NCBI GenBank assembly: GCA_017550775.1
Contig: JAFZOA010000309.1
Span: 1 to 9,890 of the forward strand
DNA: 9,890 nucleotides
Direction of reading: 5' to 3'
Source of the DNA: Ruminiclostridium sp.
Lineage (GTDB): Bacteria; Bacillota_A; Clostridia; Oscillospirales; Ruminococcaceae
Shown here one piece after another: positions 1 through 7,428 of the stretch. Position 1 is the first letter of the stretch. Every line of letters begins with the position of its first letter. The notes beneath the pieces were generated by a model. The model was not told where the DNA came from. It made no database searches and saw only the letters and a program-made list of their open reading frames with translations. The position numbers were made by a program, and so were the translations under genes.

Positions 1-3000
1 GCCAATGCTGTCAGGGTGCGCCTCACAGTCAAGATATATTCCAAGCTGATTCTGCGTAAGAGGATAATGCTCTTTTAATCCTGACTTTTTACCTGTTGTG
101 TCCTTCGTGATACTGTTATCTGCTTTCCGTTCTTCCACAAGCAAGGCTATTTCGGAAACTGACCGGCGTTTCATAAGGTCTGACATCTTAATGCTGATAC
201 CGAACCTTTCGTCAAGCTGCGAAACAACAGAGATAATGCTCAAAGATGTAAGGCCTATCTGCATAAGATCTTCATGAATGCCGAAGCTTTCAGTTTCAAG
301 AACAGACGCTGCTATTTCAAACACTGCCTTTTCCGTCTCCGTGACAGGTGCTTCAAATGCAGGCTGGTCATTCATATCCACAGGCATACCTTTAAGAAGC
401 TTCACAGCCACCTTACCGTTAGGTGTAAGCGGGAATGCTTCAAGACAGGTATAATAATCGGGGACCATATACGCGGGAAGTCTGGTGCCAAGATGCTTTC
501 TAAGATCATCCGCCGGTAACTTCTTCTGTCCCGGTATAAGGGTATAAAAGGCGGAAAGATGCTCCGCTCCGTTTATTGTCTGAACGACCACTCTTGCATG
601 AGATATACCGGGATAAGTTCCCAGAACATTCTCAATTTCCTCAAGCTCGATACGCAGGCCTCTCAGTTTGATCATCCCGTCGTTTCGTCCTAAAACAAAT
701 ACTTCGCCTTTATCATCGCGATAGGCAATATCGCCTGTATTTACATACCGCTCTCCGTTTATTGTCAGGAATTTCTTATTTGTCAGTTCTTCGTCGCGGA
801 AGTATCCCGCTGCAACACCGGCACCGCCTACATACAGTTCTCCCACCGCGAACGGCGGAAGTTCTGCTCCGTCTATATCCGATATGCGGTCCCATACGTT
901 AAGCATCGGGAAGCCTGCCGATACCCTCTCTGATTCCATCTTTTTCTGATGTGAAGCGATCGTCACCTCGGTAGGGCCGTATGAATTATATATCTCACAC
1001 GCCGAATGCTTTCTGATGTCGGAAAAGAGCCTCCCGGGGAAGCCTTCTCCGCCTACAATCATGAACCTGATATTTCCGAGAGCTTCGGCGAACGCACCTA
1101 CCTGGATATACTGCAAAAGCCTTGTGGGTGTGGAGCCCATGGCATCAATATGATACTGCCTGATAAGCGCCGCGATCGCAGGGGGATCCATTGTCTGCTC
1201 CTCGTTACACAGAACAACTCTGATACCGTTGAGTATGGTGCCGAATATCTCACGCAGAAATACTATAAATGAAACACTCGAAAGGCAGAGCATACATGAG
1301 CATTTTTCCTTAAGGAACCACATTGGCTCATTTTCTTTTTCAGGCGCGATATAGTTTGTGATACCTCTGTGTGTCAGCACTACACCCTTTGGTCTTCCTG
1401 TTGTTCCCGAGGTATATATGATAAAGCACATATCATCGGGCGTTACCGTCACGCCGGTCACCGCATTTCCCGCAGTTCCGGCTTTTATGAGTTCCTCATA
1501 AAATACCGATCTTGAAATGGTTTCCTTTACCTCAGGTATATCTGTAATAACAAGAGCCGCATCACTGTCTTCTATTATCTGTTCGATCCTTTCCGAAGGA
1601 TAGTCGGGATCCACGGTTATGAAAACAGCTCCTGCCTTGACAACTCCGAATACGCTGACTACAAGAGCGCTTGTGCGGCGCATGAGAATAAGTACCCTGT
1701 CATGGGGCTTTACACCGCTCCCGATAAGCGCATTACCCAACCTTGCCGACTCATTGTCAAGCTCCTTATAAGTCATTCTCCTGTCCGAAGCGACAAGTAT
1801 CTCCTTTTCGGGAGCTGTCCTTACAAGACGGTCAAACACCTGTCCGACCGTGCCTTCATTTTTGAGCAGTATATCGTGTTTGCCGGTCTGTTCCTGCACA
1901 AGCGGGATTTCCTTTATCGGTACAGCCTCCGTCATACTCTGATACAAAGTCACGATACCTGCAAGAAAGGTATTCATGTATTCTTTGCTGTATCTGTCCT
2001 CGTTATAGGACAGTTCAAGGCCGTTACCGGATATATGCGCCGATATCAGGATATCATCATTGAGCTCATGCACAGTATCAAAGGAAATTGCCACAGAGGG
2101 CTTGAATACAAGATCAGAACGTGCAGAGATCCTGTACTTCATCAGGGTTTCCGCTGCCCTGAGCTTTTCGTCAACGCTTCTTACGAATTCCTCCGCGCTC
2201 ATTGAAGTATCTATCTTCATTCCGAAAGGATATACTTCCTTCGCTCGGGCTAAACCTACAAGAACCTCCCTGGTCATTCCAAAACGCACAAGGGCATACA
2301 TAAAGGCAGCCGTAAGTCGGGCTTTATCCTTCATATCTTTTGATCCGATACTCCCGGTATGCTTACTGTTCCGGGTATCTACCGCAGTATCGCGGTTCAT
2401 TCCGGATTGGAGAAATACCGGCTCGTCAGCGGTCTTAAGTTCATTTTCCAGAGCACATTCTCTTTCCAGAAAGCAGCTCTTTTCAAGCTCGGAATCGGAG
2501 ACCTTTTTTCCGGGGTCTGCGGCAGCCTGACCGATAAGGGTCCGTATCCCGTCAGAGATCTCTGAAATATCTTTTTCTTCAAATACGGCAGTATTATACT
2601 CGAAAGTCAGTCTCTGAAGACCTTCCGTATCCTGACAGTTTAAATTGACCCTGATATGGAATGGTACATCCGTTTCGTCGGGAAGCGAGAATAAAACGCT
2701 TTTGTCCGGGCTTGAATTGGATACGGCGGAGAAGGAGGTAAGGCTCCTCAGGTTTACTCCGCCTGCGGCAAGATCGCTAAAGTATTCGTTCGTACTTGTC
2801 CTGGCGTGCAGCAATCCCTCTTTCATGACCGACTTGACATACTTGAAGCTTTCTGTAAATGTGCGCTGACTGTCATATTCAAGCCGCAAAGGTATGGTTT
2901 CCACATACATTCCGGGATCGTCGGCAATATCTTCTCCGAAATACCGGCCATGAACACTGATCTCCCATACCATATCGCAGATGTCAAGACCAAGCCGTCT

Positions 3001-3780
3001 TCTGCTCTCCATGAAATATATGAAGGAGGCTCCCAGTGCCGTAACAAAAGGTGATATCCTGTGTTCATCCTGTAATGTCTTCAGTTTCCCGGTGATGCTT
3101 TCCGGAATATTTATGTCGGTCACGCCTTTTTTCAGGGTTTCCGGTTCGTATGCTATGCCTTTGTAGCCCTTAAGCCTGTTTATCCAGAAATCCCTGTCTT
3201 TTTTTGCATCTTTTCCGGCTCCATACTCGCGTACACGGTCAATATATGTGCGGTAGCTTTCTGGGCTTTTAAGAGGTTCCATGCCGTTCTTAAGACGATC
3301 CATGCACGCGGAAAACGATTCGGGAATGACTTTCTGCACAGTTGTTCCGTCCGATATCAGATGATGAAAGATACCGAAAAACAGGAGCCTGTCCTGCTGA
3401 TGTATCAGATAAAGACGATACAGCGGCGCGTCAAAAATCGGACTTATCCCCTCACTCTTTTTCCGGGATATGATAGCTTCAACTGCTTCATCCGTAAGAC
3501 TGTCCGCTTTGATCTCCTCGAATACCGAGTCTTCATCGGAGTAATACTGTACAAAGCTTCCTTTTTTATTGGATATGCGAAGATTGAAATTCCCCGAAAA
3601 CACATAAGGAACCGCCTTCCTTACCGATTCCGCTTCTTTGACATCGAATTCTATCTTTGCATATAAATGATAAGCCTTCGTTCCTTCATATTTCAACTCC
3701 GCAAGAAGTATTCTCTGCTGGGAAGCAGAAAGATCAAAGCCGAACTGATTACTCCTGCTGTTTTCTTCTGTAATTACCAT
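1..3780 (-). CDS. Non-ribosomal peptide synthetase, C - half C - A - PCP - C (3' end beyond window)
   Basis: Multimodular enzyme that would activate one building block as an adenylate, load it on a carrier-protein thioester and join it to an upstream acyl group. The frame is open for 1260 codons to the left edge. Domain 1 (about residues 10-420) is a complete condensation domain with active-site HHLISDG at 139-145 and a late-domain LTFEYNTAVF at 391-400. Residues about 487-615 repeat only the second lobe of a condensation domain (LTAAFMYALVRF at 489-500, LELSYNEDRY at 588-597). The adenylation domain has A1 MTYKEL (669), A3 TSGTTGRPKG (790-799), A5 YGPTE (934-938), A7 TGD (1015-1017) and A10 Lys1123. 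Its A4 motif reads FIVFLRE instead of FDxFxxE, so Ile839 replaces the substrate-amine aspartate. The PCP has the phosphopantetheine serine at 1179 in a GLTSL context, unlike the usual GGHSL. From about 1236, YPLTQNQLGIYLD opens the next C domain. The start is fixed by AGGAGG five bases upstream. Product unknown. Confidence 0.95.
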   Translation of the reverse strand, partial: MVITEENSRSNQFGFDLSASQQRILLAELKYEGTKAYHLYAKIEFDVKEAESVRKAVPYVFSGNFNLRISNKKGSFVQYYSDEDSVFEEIKADSLTDEAVEAIISRKKSEGISPIFDAPLYRLYLIHQQDRLLFFGIFHHLISDGTTVQKVIPESFSACMDRLKNGMEPLKSPESYRTYIDRVREYGAGKDAKKDRDFWINRLKGYKGIAYEPETLKKGVTDINIPESITGKLKTLQDEHRISPFVTALGASFIYFMESRRRLGLDICDMVWEISVHGRYFGEDIADDPGMYVETIPLRLEYDSQRTFTESFKYVKSVMKEGLLHARTSTNEYFSDLAAGGVNLRSLTSFSAVSNSSPDKSVLFSLPDETDVPFHIRVNLNCQDTEGLQRLTFEYNTAVFEEKDISEISDGIRTLIGQAAADPGKKVSDSELEKSCFLERECALENELKTADEPVFLQSGMNRDTAVDTRNSKHTGSIGSKDMKDKARLTAAFMYALVRFGMTREVLVGLARAKEVYPFGMKIDTSMSAEEFVRSVDEKLRAAETLMKYRISARSDLVFKPSVAISFDTVHELNDDILISAHISGNGLELSYNEDRYSKEYMNTFLAGIVTLYQSMTEAVPIKEIPLVQEQTGKHDILLKNEGTVGQVFDRLVRTAPEKEILVASDRRMTYKELDNESARLGNALIGSGVKPHDRVLILMRRTSALVVSVFGVVKAGAVFITVDPDYPSERIEQIIEDSDAALVITDIPEVKETISRSVFYEELIKAGTAGNAVTGVTVTPDDMCFIIYTSGTTGRPKGVVLTHRGITNYIAPEKENEPMWFLKEKCSCMLCLSSVSFIVFLREIFGTILNGIRVVLCNEEQTMDPPAIAALIRQYHIDAMGSTPTRLLQYIQVGAFAEALGNIRFMIVGGEGFPGRLFSDIRKHSACEIYNSYGPTEVTIASHQKKMESERVSAGFPMLNVWDRISDIDGAELPPFAVGELYVGGAGVAAGYFRDEELTNKKFLTINGERYVNTGDIAYRDDKGEVFVLGRNDGMIKLRGLRIELEEIENVLGTYPGISHARVVVQTINGAEHLSAFYTLIPGQKKLPADDLRKHLGTRLPAYMVPDYYTCLEAFPLTPNGKVAVKLLKGMPVDMNDQPAFEAPVTETEKAVFEIAASVLETESFGIHEDLMQIGLTSLSIISVVSQLDERFGISIKMSDLMKRRSVSEIALLVEERKADNSITKDTTGKKSGLKEHYPLTQNQLGIYLDCEAHPDSIG

Positions 3781-3785
3781 AATTA

Positions 3786-3791
3786 CCTCCT
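3786..3791 (-). promoter_or_regulatory. Ribosome binding site of the NRPS gene
   Basis: On the minus strand AGGAGG lies five bases before the ATG at 3780-3778. It is a full Shine-Dalgarno match and fixes the NRPS start. Confidence 0.9.
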
Positions 3792-3869
3792 GTTTTACGC
3801 AGATCATCCGTTTTTATGACCGATTTCCGATATAGGTTCGTCAATACGAATGATATATCTTAATATATT

Positions 3870-3898
3870 ATAATAACACAAAACACATGAAAATTCAA
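3870..3898 (-). promoter_or_regulatory. Vegetative (sigma-A type) promoter of the NRPS gene
   Basis: On the minus strand, -35 TTGAAT (3898-3893) is separated by exactly 17 bases from -10 TATTAT (3875-3870). The -10 is preceded by an extended TG one base upstream (3878-3877). Predicted transcription start is near 3863, giving a leader of about 80 bases before the NRPS ATG. I saw no hairpin-terminator in that leader. Confidence 0.65.
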
Positions 3899-3925
3899 GG
3901 CTTTCACAGTTTAAGTTTTCCCCAA

Positions 3926-3953
3926 TTGTAATTAATTTACATTATACTATAAT
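3926..3953 (+). promoter_or_regulatory. Candidate promoter facing away from the NRPS
   Basis: On the plus strand TTGTAA (3926-3931) is followed after 16 bases by a perfect TATAAT (3948-3953). Transcription would start near 3960 and run into the hairpin-rich stretch that ends at the 4256-4300 terminator. The region is extremely AT-rich, so chance matches are easy; the support is the matching terminator and the lack of any protein gene between them. Confidence 0.45.
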
Positions 3954-4070
3954 ATATACTATCAAGATACAACCCGTGAACAAAAACGGGAATGAAGAAG
4001 ACCGGTTCTTATCTTCTACCCCGCGTTAACTCTGCTTCAGCTATTATTCAAGATCTAACTTATACAAACT

Positions 4071-4116
4071 TCGGCAGGGATTCTTATGCTTCATGCTGCA
4101 TAAGAATCCCTGTCGA
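4071..4116. repeat. 19-bp inverted repeat (long hairpin, 8-base loop)
   Basis: Arms 4071-4089 and 4098-4116 pair over 19 positions. The only imperfection is G4074 opposite T4113, a G-U wobble in plus-strand RNA. The loop is ttcatgct. No T-run follows on either strand, so it is not an intrinsic terminator. The wobble makes the plus-strand transcript the better-paired one, as the minus transcript would have an A-C mismatch there. Confidence 0.85.
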
Positions 4117-4223
4117 GAAACCTAAATTTCGCTTTCTTGCTCTGAAATTTGTTTTGAATCTCTTAATTCCCCTCTGACGAGAGGAGCATTTTCAACTTTT
4201 TTGGTGCATTTTCGACTCCAAAT

Positions 4224-4241
4224 GTGCAGTTGTAACTGCAC
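4224..4241. repeat. 18-bp palindrome, possible operator or RNA hairpin
   Basis: gtgcagtt and aactgcac are perfect inverted repeats around a 2-base centre. Such a compact palindrome suits a dimeric DNA-binding protein, but no regulator gene or nearby promoter start makes this specific. It may simply be one stem of the structured element around it. Confidence 0.45.
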
Positions 4242-4255
4242 GACAAATGCGATAA

Positions 4256-4300
4256 AAAGCCAGATATAACCGCAAATGCGATTATATCTGGCTTTCTTTG
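4256..4300. terminator. Intrinsic terminator hairpin ending the structured element
   Basis: Arms aaagccagatataa (4256-4269) and ttatatctggcttt (4282-4295) are perfectly complementary over 14 bp. A small cgc/gcg extension sits inside around an aaat loop. On the plus strand the stem runs into a broken T-rich tail (cttt, ctttg). On the minus strand the tail is five T's. It best serves as the 3' end of a plus-strand transcript but may act in both directions. Confidence 0.6.
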
Positions 4301-4430
4301 TGTGTCTGGAGTTAACACTTTAGATATTTACTCCGGACAGCGAGGCAGAAAAATACCGTCCCGAGCAAATGGGTAATACCACAATAGAAGTTTTCACAAA
4401 CACTATGGTTCAGGCAACCAGCGGGTAAAT
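4301..4430. other. Non-coding stretch with a small hairpin and a coding-like fragment
   Basis: Between the two terminators I see a hairpin tgtctggagt/actccggaca (4303-4312 with 4330-4339, one wobble) and a plus-strand frame at 4324-4428. The frame has 34 sense codons, no start, a TAG just before it, and a stop three bases before the 4431 terminator arm. The peptide has protein-like composition (for example SEAEKYRPEQMGNTTIEVF) and could be the decayed C-terminal end of a former plus-strand gene. I do not recognise it, and it could be chance. Confidence 0.25.
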
Positions 4431-4467
4431 AAAGAACAGTATCACAAAAATGATACTGTTCTTTTTT
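4431..4467. terminator. Bidirectional intrinsic terminator at the end of the operon
   Basis: Arms aaagaacagtatca (4431-4444) and tgatactgttcttt (4451-4464) form a perfect 14-bp stem around the loop caaaaa. It starts 15 bases past the stop codon of the C26 hydrolase gene. The minus transcript ends in a TTTATTTA tail and the plus transcript in six T's. It therefore closes the minus-strand operon and would also stop any transcript arriving from the plus-strand side. Confidence 0.85.
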
Positions 4468-4482
4468 ATATACCTTATTATA

Positions 4483-5196
4483 TTATCTGCAAGCTCTCAC
4501 AAAAGCAGAAAAAATTTCTCTGCTCTCTTCGCTTACTTTATACGAGAATTCCGGATGCCACTGTACGGCCCAGAGGAACGTCTGCTCAGGACAGTACACA
4601 GCTTCGACCAGTCCGTCCTCCGATAGTGCCATACATTTAAGGCGCGGGGAGAGCTCACATACTCCCGAATGATGATAGCTGTTGACATTTATATGTTCTC
4701 TTTTGAAAAGGTCATAAAGCGGGGTATCGTTTATTATCCTGACCTCATGCGACGGACGGTCATACGGCGGCTTCTGATGATGTTCTATTGCGGACGGAAG
4801 TTGGGTCGGAATATCCTGATACAGCGTCCCGCCAAGTGCCGCATTTATAAACTGTATTCCTCTGCAAATGCCGAGAACCGGTCTGTCGGTTTCCATTGCG
4901 ATATTCAGCAGTACAGTCTCCATGCTGTCGCGCTCGGGACAGCACTCGCCGCAGATGTTCAGCTTTATGCCTTTGTAAACATCGGGAGATACGTCCTGCC
5001 CGCCGGTAAAAAGGAATCCGTCAAGATGCCTGTTGAGCTGCGTCAGTATCTCACGGTCGCTTGTAAGCGGAAGCATGATCGGTACAGCTCCCGCCTGTAA
5101 AAGCCCGTCCATATAGCCGGGCAGCATCCAGAGGCTTTCCCGCTGTATATCAACAAGCGGCGTAACTCCTATCAAAGGTTTTTTCAATTTATCCAT
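4483..5196 (-). CDS. Class I glutamine amidotransferase-like gamma-glutamyl hydrolase (peptidase C26, PuuD-like)
   Basis: Predicted cytoplasmic cysteine hydrolase of 237 residues that cleaves gamma-glutamyl amide bonds, as PuuD does with gamma-glutamyl-GABA. The sequence shows the family layout: N-terminal KPLIGVTP (6-13), GFLFTGGQDVSP (60-71), nucleophile elbow GICRG with Cys111, and QWHPE with His214 and Glu216 completing the triad. Length matches stand-alone PuuD-type enzymes, and there is no synthase domain to receive ammonia. That favours hydrolysis of a small gamma-glutamyl compound over a biosynthetic amidotransferase role. It is the last gene of the operon, 17 nt after the FUSC-HAD gene, with GAGGT (5207-5203) six bases before the ATG, and it is followed by a strong terminator. 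The true substrate is unknown; the neighbours suggest it acts on the same amide-linked metabolite they handle. Confidence 0.9.
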   Translation of the reverse strand: MDKLKKPLIGVTPLVDIQRESLWMLPGYMDGLLQAGAVPIMLPLTSDREILTQLNRHLDGFLFTGGQDVSPDVYKGIKLNICGECCPERDSMETVLLNIAMETDRPVLGICRGIQFINAALGGTLYQDIPTQLPSAIEHHQKPPYDRPSHEVRIINDTPLYDLFKREHINVNSYHHSGVCELSPRLKCMALSEDGLVEAVYCPEQTFLWAVQWHPEFSYKVSEESREIFSAFVRACR

Positions 5197-5213
5197 GTTT
5201 CTACCTCGTATAT

Positions 5214-6503
5214 TTATCTGATCAGAAATCCGCTCCTGTGTATTCTTTTCAGCCGCTTTACTGTCGCGTTTCCGCCGCCGTCGCCGACATATACATCATA
5301 TTCGCCCTCAATGCTTCCGAAAGTGACAGTTTTATCCGCACCGACATACTCTTTCAGCTTTTTGATCATTTCCTGCTTTGAAGCCTTATCCGAGAATACT
5401 TTGAGATACGAGAACCCTCTGTATTCCGACGGTGAGACCGTTATCTTGACTGTATCGCCAAGTTTTTCCCGCAGTCTTTCTTCGAGTCCGGAAATATCAG
5501 CGTCCTCTGCCAGCACAGTCAGGTACAGGACTTTCTCCGAGCCGTCATTGTGCCGGTATGACGACCTGATGTAGTTTCTGAACGGCGAATGTCTGTGAGT
5601 TTCAAAAAGGTCTTTTTCCGCGGAGTTTTTTAGTTCGCCGTAAAAGATCAGCAGAGTCGAGTCATACATCGTGTTCACAAAGCAGTGCAGACCGCTTTCG
5701 GCTATTATCCTTTCGGCTTTGGCGCAGATTTCCTGCGGCAGAAAGACCGTTTCTATATATTGCTTCTCCTTTATATCGTAGATAGCGGCGCCGTCCATAA
5801 CAATGACCGGCAGTTCAAGCTCGACTCCTTTCATTATGGAGATAAGCTCTGCCGGCGTGCGGACTGTCGATATTGTGAACTTTATACCGTTTTTTATCAG
5901 CCTGTTCAGTTCCACCTTGCTGAACGATGCCGTGTGAGAGTCCGATGAAACAAGAACATCGTCTATACCGCTTATGTAAAGCGTTTCGCTGTCGTGGTAC
6001 CTTAACGGCAGTCGGAAGTCGTTCACAGCAACGCCGATCAGTATGCCAATGAATGTATGTATCACTCTGTTGAAAACGAAGATATACGGATCCTCGTCAA
6101 AGGAGTGGGTCAGCGCGATGCTCAGGAATACCACACAGGAAAAGAATGACGCGGTGCGTTTATCAAGAACGACCGTGGAATAGATCACGGGAACGATCAG
6201 AACGCTTGCGGACAGATATACGAGTGTTGGCTCCCGCGGATCAAGGCACTTCACGGCTATGAGAAACACAAGTCCGAACACTGCGCCTATTATCGTTCCC
6301 GACAAACGCTGCCATGCATTATTTTTGGTCTTGTCGGCATACGGCTGCATACACCAGAGCGCGGCAAGTGCGCTGTAGAACGGTATCCCGTTCGCTACCG
6401 GAAGCAGAGTACGGATGAAATATACGGCCATGCACAGCATGACCGCAAGCGCCGATTTGATTATCCTCGCGCCTATCGGCGGCAGCTTCTTCAATGTTAC
6501 CAT
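5214..6503 (-). CDS. FUSC/aromatic-acid-exporter-like membrane protein fused to a degenerate HAD domain
   Basis: A 429-residue two-part protein. Residues 1-165 hold about six hydrophobic membrane segments (roughly 14-34, 41-55, 68-86, 96-113, 118-133, 143-160) with a basic QRLSGTIIGAVFG stretch (65-77), typical of FUSC/ArAE-type exporters of organic acids. Residues about 174-429 align by eye with Cof-type (HAD-IIB) phosphatases. YISGIDDVLV (176-185) stands where the DxDGTL motif belongs, with Gly179 at the nucleophile position and Asp181 kept. STVRTP (212-217) matches motif II, Lys376 motif III, and FGSIEGEYD (395-403) replaces FGDxxND. The HAD part is therefore probably not a phosphatase and may be a sensor or a structural cytoplasmic domain. 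The start lies one base after the upstream stop with no clear Shine-Dalgarno, suggesting translational coupling. A transport role for the operon's product or substrate is inference. Confidence 0.85.
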   Translation of the reverse strand: MVTLKKLPPIGARIIKSALAVMLCMAVYFIRTLLPVANGIPFYSALAALWCMQPYADKTKNNAWQRLSGTIIGAVFGLVFLIAVKCLDPREPTLVYLSASVLIVPVIYSTVVLDKRTASFFSCVVFLSIALTHSFDEDPYIFVFNRVIHTFIGILIGVAVNDFRLPLRYHDSETLYISGIDDVLVSSDSHTASFSKVELNRLIKNGIKFTISTVRTPAELISIMKGVELELPVIVMDGAAIYDIKEKQYIETVFLPQEICAKAERIIAESGLHCFVNTMYDSTLLIFYGELKNSAEKDLFETHRHSPFRNYIRSSYRHNDGSEKVLYLTVLAEDADISGLEERLREKLGDTVKITVSPSEYRGFSYLKVFSDKASKQEMIKKLKEYVGADKTVTFGSIEGEYDVYVGDGGGNATVKRLKRIHRSGFLIR

Positions 6504-6504
6504 T

Positions 6505-7428
6505 TTATCTGATTATCTTGCAGCAGACAGTCTTCTCGCTGATGAGAGGACTTTTGTACTCGAAATAAACTATCCCGGGAACGGGAGAGCGCACCTCCGC
6601 CTTAACCGTACCCTCAAACGGGTCGGTCACCTTGCCGAGCAGGTCGCCCACAGCCACAGTCTTTCCTATTTTCACTGCGCCTATGTATATCCCGGCGGAT
6701 TCCGACTGCACATTGAACGTGTTCGCTTCATGCACTATCAGCGTATTGTAGCCCGGACGCACATTGACGATCAGCGCACCGACACTGCCCAGAAAACGCA
6801 GCATAGCGCAGACCGCCTCGTCCGCAGACTCCTCATCTATCGTATCGGTGGAGTTGGTATAGACGGAAAACGCCTTCGTTTCCCATACCTGCCAGTTGTA
6901 ATTGAGTGTGGTGGTATCGTAAGGGCGCGGAACTCTGATTATGCCGAACTGTAAACCGAATTTCTGCATCAGCTTCGGGTCGGTAAAGCCGGTGTCCATC
7001 ATTTTGACGTGCGGCAGGAAATTGCCCTGCTGATAGAAGCTCGCAAGCTGCATACCGTATTCGTAGCCCTGTAAATTGCGGAATATGCCGCCGGCGATAC
7101 GCTGAGTGGTCTCGCCCTGATCATACCCCGGGAACATTCTGTTTATATCCGTGTTGTCCATAGCCCAGAACCGCTTGCCGATATTCATTGAGTAGCAATT
7201 AACACACGGCACGACCATGATCTCGATGCCGTCCGTTATGCAGTGCTTTTCCTCAAGCGTTTTCAGCTCCGCGATCATGCGGCTGCAAACATACATCTGC
7301 TGTATCTCGTTGCCGCGCAGAGCGCCTACAATTGCTGCGAGTTTCTTTCCGCTTCCGAACTTGTAGCCTATAATGTCGAGCTGCTCACGATACGGCGAGC
7401 GAAGTGAATACAAAATTTCCTTTCTCAT
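6505..7428 (-). CDS. AstE/AspA-like (M14 family) protein lacking zinc and catalytic residues, probable pseudoenzyme
   Basis: A 307-residue homologue of succinylglutamate desuccinylase/aspartoacylase, related to the gene just upstream. The overall fold markers remain: VGALRGNE (34-41), TDINRMFPG (93-101), and a C-terminal beta-rich domain (about 220-307) with the hinge-like PFEGTVKAEVRSPVPGIV (270-287). The chemistry does not. The first zinc histidine is Arg38, only Glu41 of the HxxE pair remains, the second zinc histidine (DVHSS in the neighbour) is Ala129 in QLASF, and the catalytic glutamate (VVEMG) is Tyr190 in VYTN. The substrate-binding Asn-Arg (96-97) is kept. This pattern fits a binding or regulatory partner of the active enzyme, possibly a heterodimer. 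Its ATG overlaps the upstream TGA by four bases, with GAGGTG (7442-7437) eight bases before it, so the two proteins are likely made in equal amounts. There is no frameshift or stop, so it is not a decaying gene. Confidence 0.9.
   Translation of the reverse strand: MRKEILYSLRSPYREQLDIIGYKFGSGKKLAAIVGALRGNEIQQMYVCSRMIAELKTLEEKHCITDGIEIMVVPCVNCYSMNIGKRFWAMDNTDINRMFPGYDQGETTQRIAGGIFRNLQGYEYGMQLASFYQQGNFLPHVKMMDTGFTDPKLMQKFGLQFGIIRVPRPYDTTTLNYNWQVWETKAFSVYTNSTDTIDEESADEAVCAMLRFLGSVGALIVNVRPGYNTLIVHEANTFNVQSESAGIYIGAVKIGKTVAVGDLLGKVTDPFEGTVKAEVRSPVPGIVYFEYKSPLISEKTVCCKIIR

Larger units (their letters stand above)
3960..4300 (+). ncRNA. Candidate structured non-coding RNA or inserted palindromic repeat unit
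   Basis: About 340 bases with no convincing protein gene but a series of self-complementary segments: cccgt/acggg (3973-3990), a 19-bp stem (4071-4116), aaatttc/gaaattt (4124-4150), cctct/agagg (4171-4184), gtgcagtt/aactgcac (4224-4241) and a 14-bp terminal stem (4256-4295). A plus-strand promoter-like pair lies immediately upstream. I do not recognise a known RNA family (checked by eye against tmRNA, RNase P, SRP and common riboswitch consensus motifs). It could equally be a dispersed intergenic repeat. A 61-codon frame at 3992-4177 spans the long hairpin but has a poor ribosome binding site and is unlikely to be translated. Confidence 0.4.

Noticed and set aside
1702..2530. Plus-strand ORFs within the NRPS region (167 and 156 codons)
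   Set aside because: The minus-strand frame is continuous through them and carries condensation and adenylation motifs.
4071..4116. The 19-bp hairpin as an intrinsic terminator
   Set aside because: No T-run follows the stem on either strand.
3992..4177. 61-codon plus-strand ORF as a small peptide gene
   Set aside because: No good Shine-Dalgarno sequence, it spans the 19-bp inverted repeat, and its sequence follows the hairpin arms. Better explained as part of a non-coding structured element.
4224..4282. Short direct repeats (gcattttc, caaatgcgat) as a CRISPR-like array
   Set aside because: Only two copies each, about 10 bases long, with irregular spacing and no cas genes.
4669..5100. 143-codon plus-strand open frame
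   Set aside because: Antisense to the C26 hydrolase with its full catalytic triad; no motif, no ribosome binding site, no fit to the operon.
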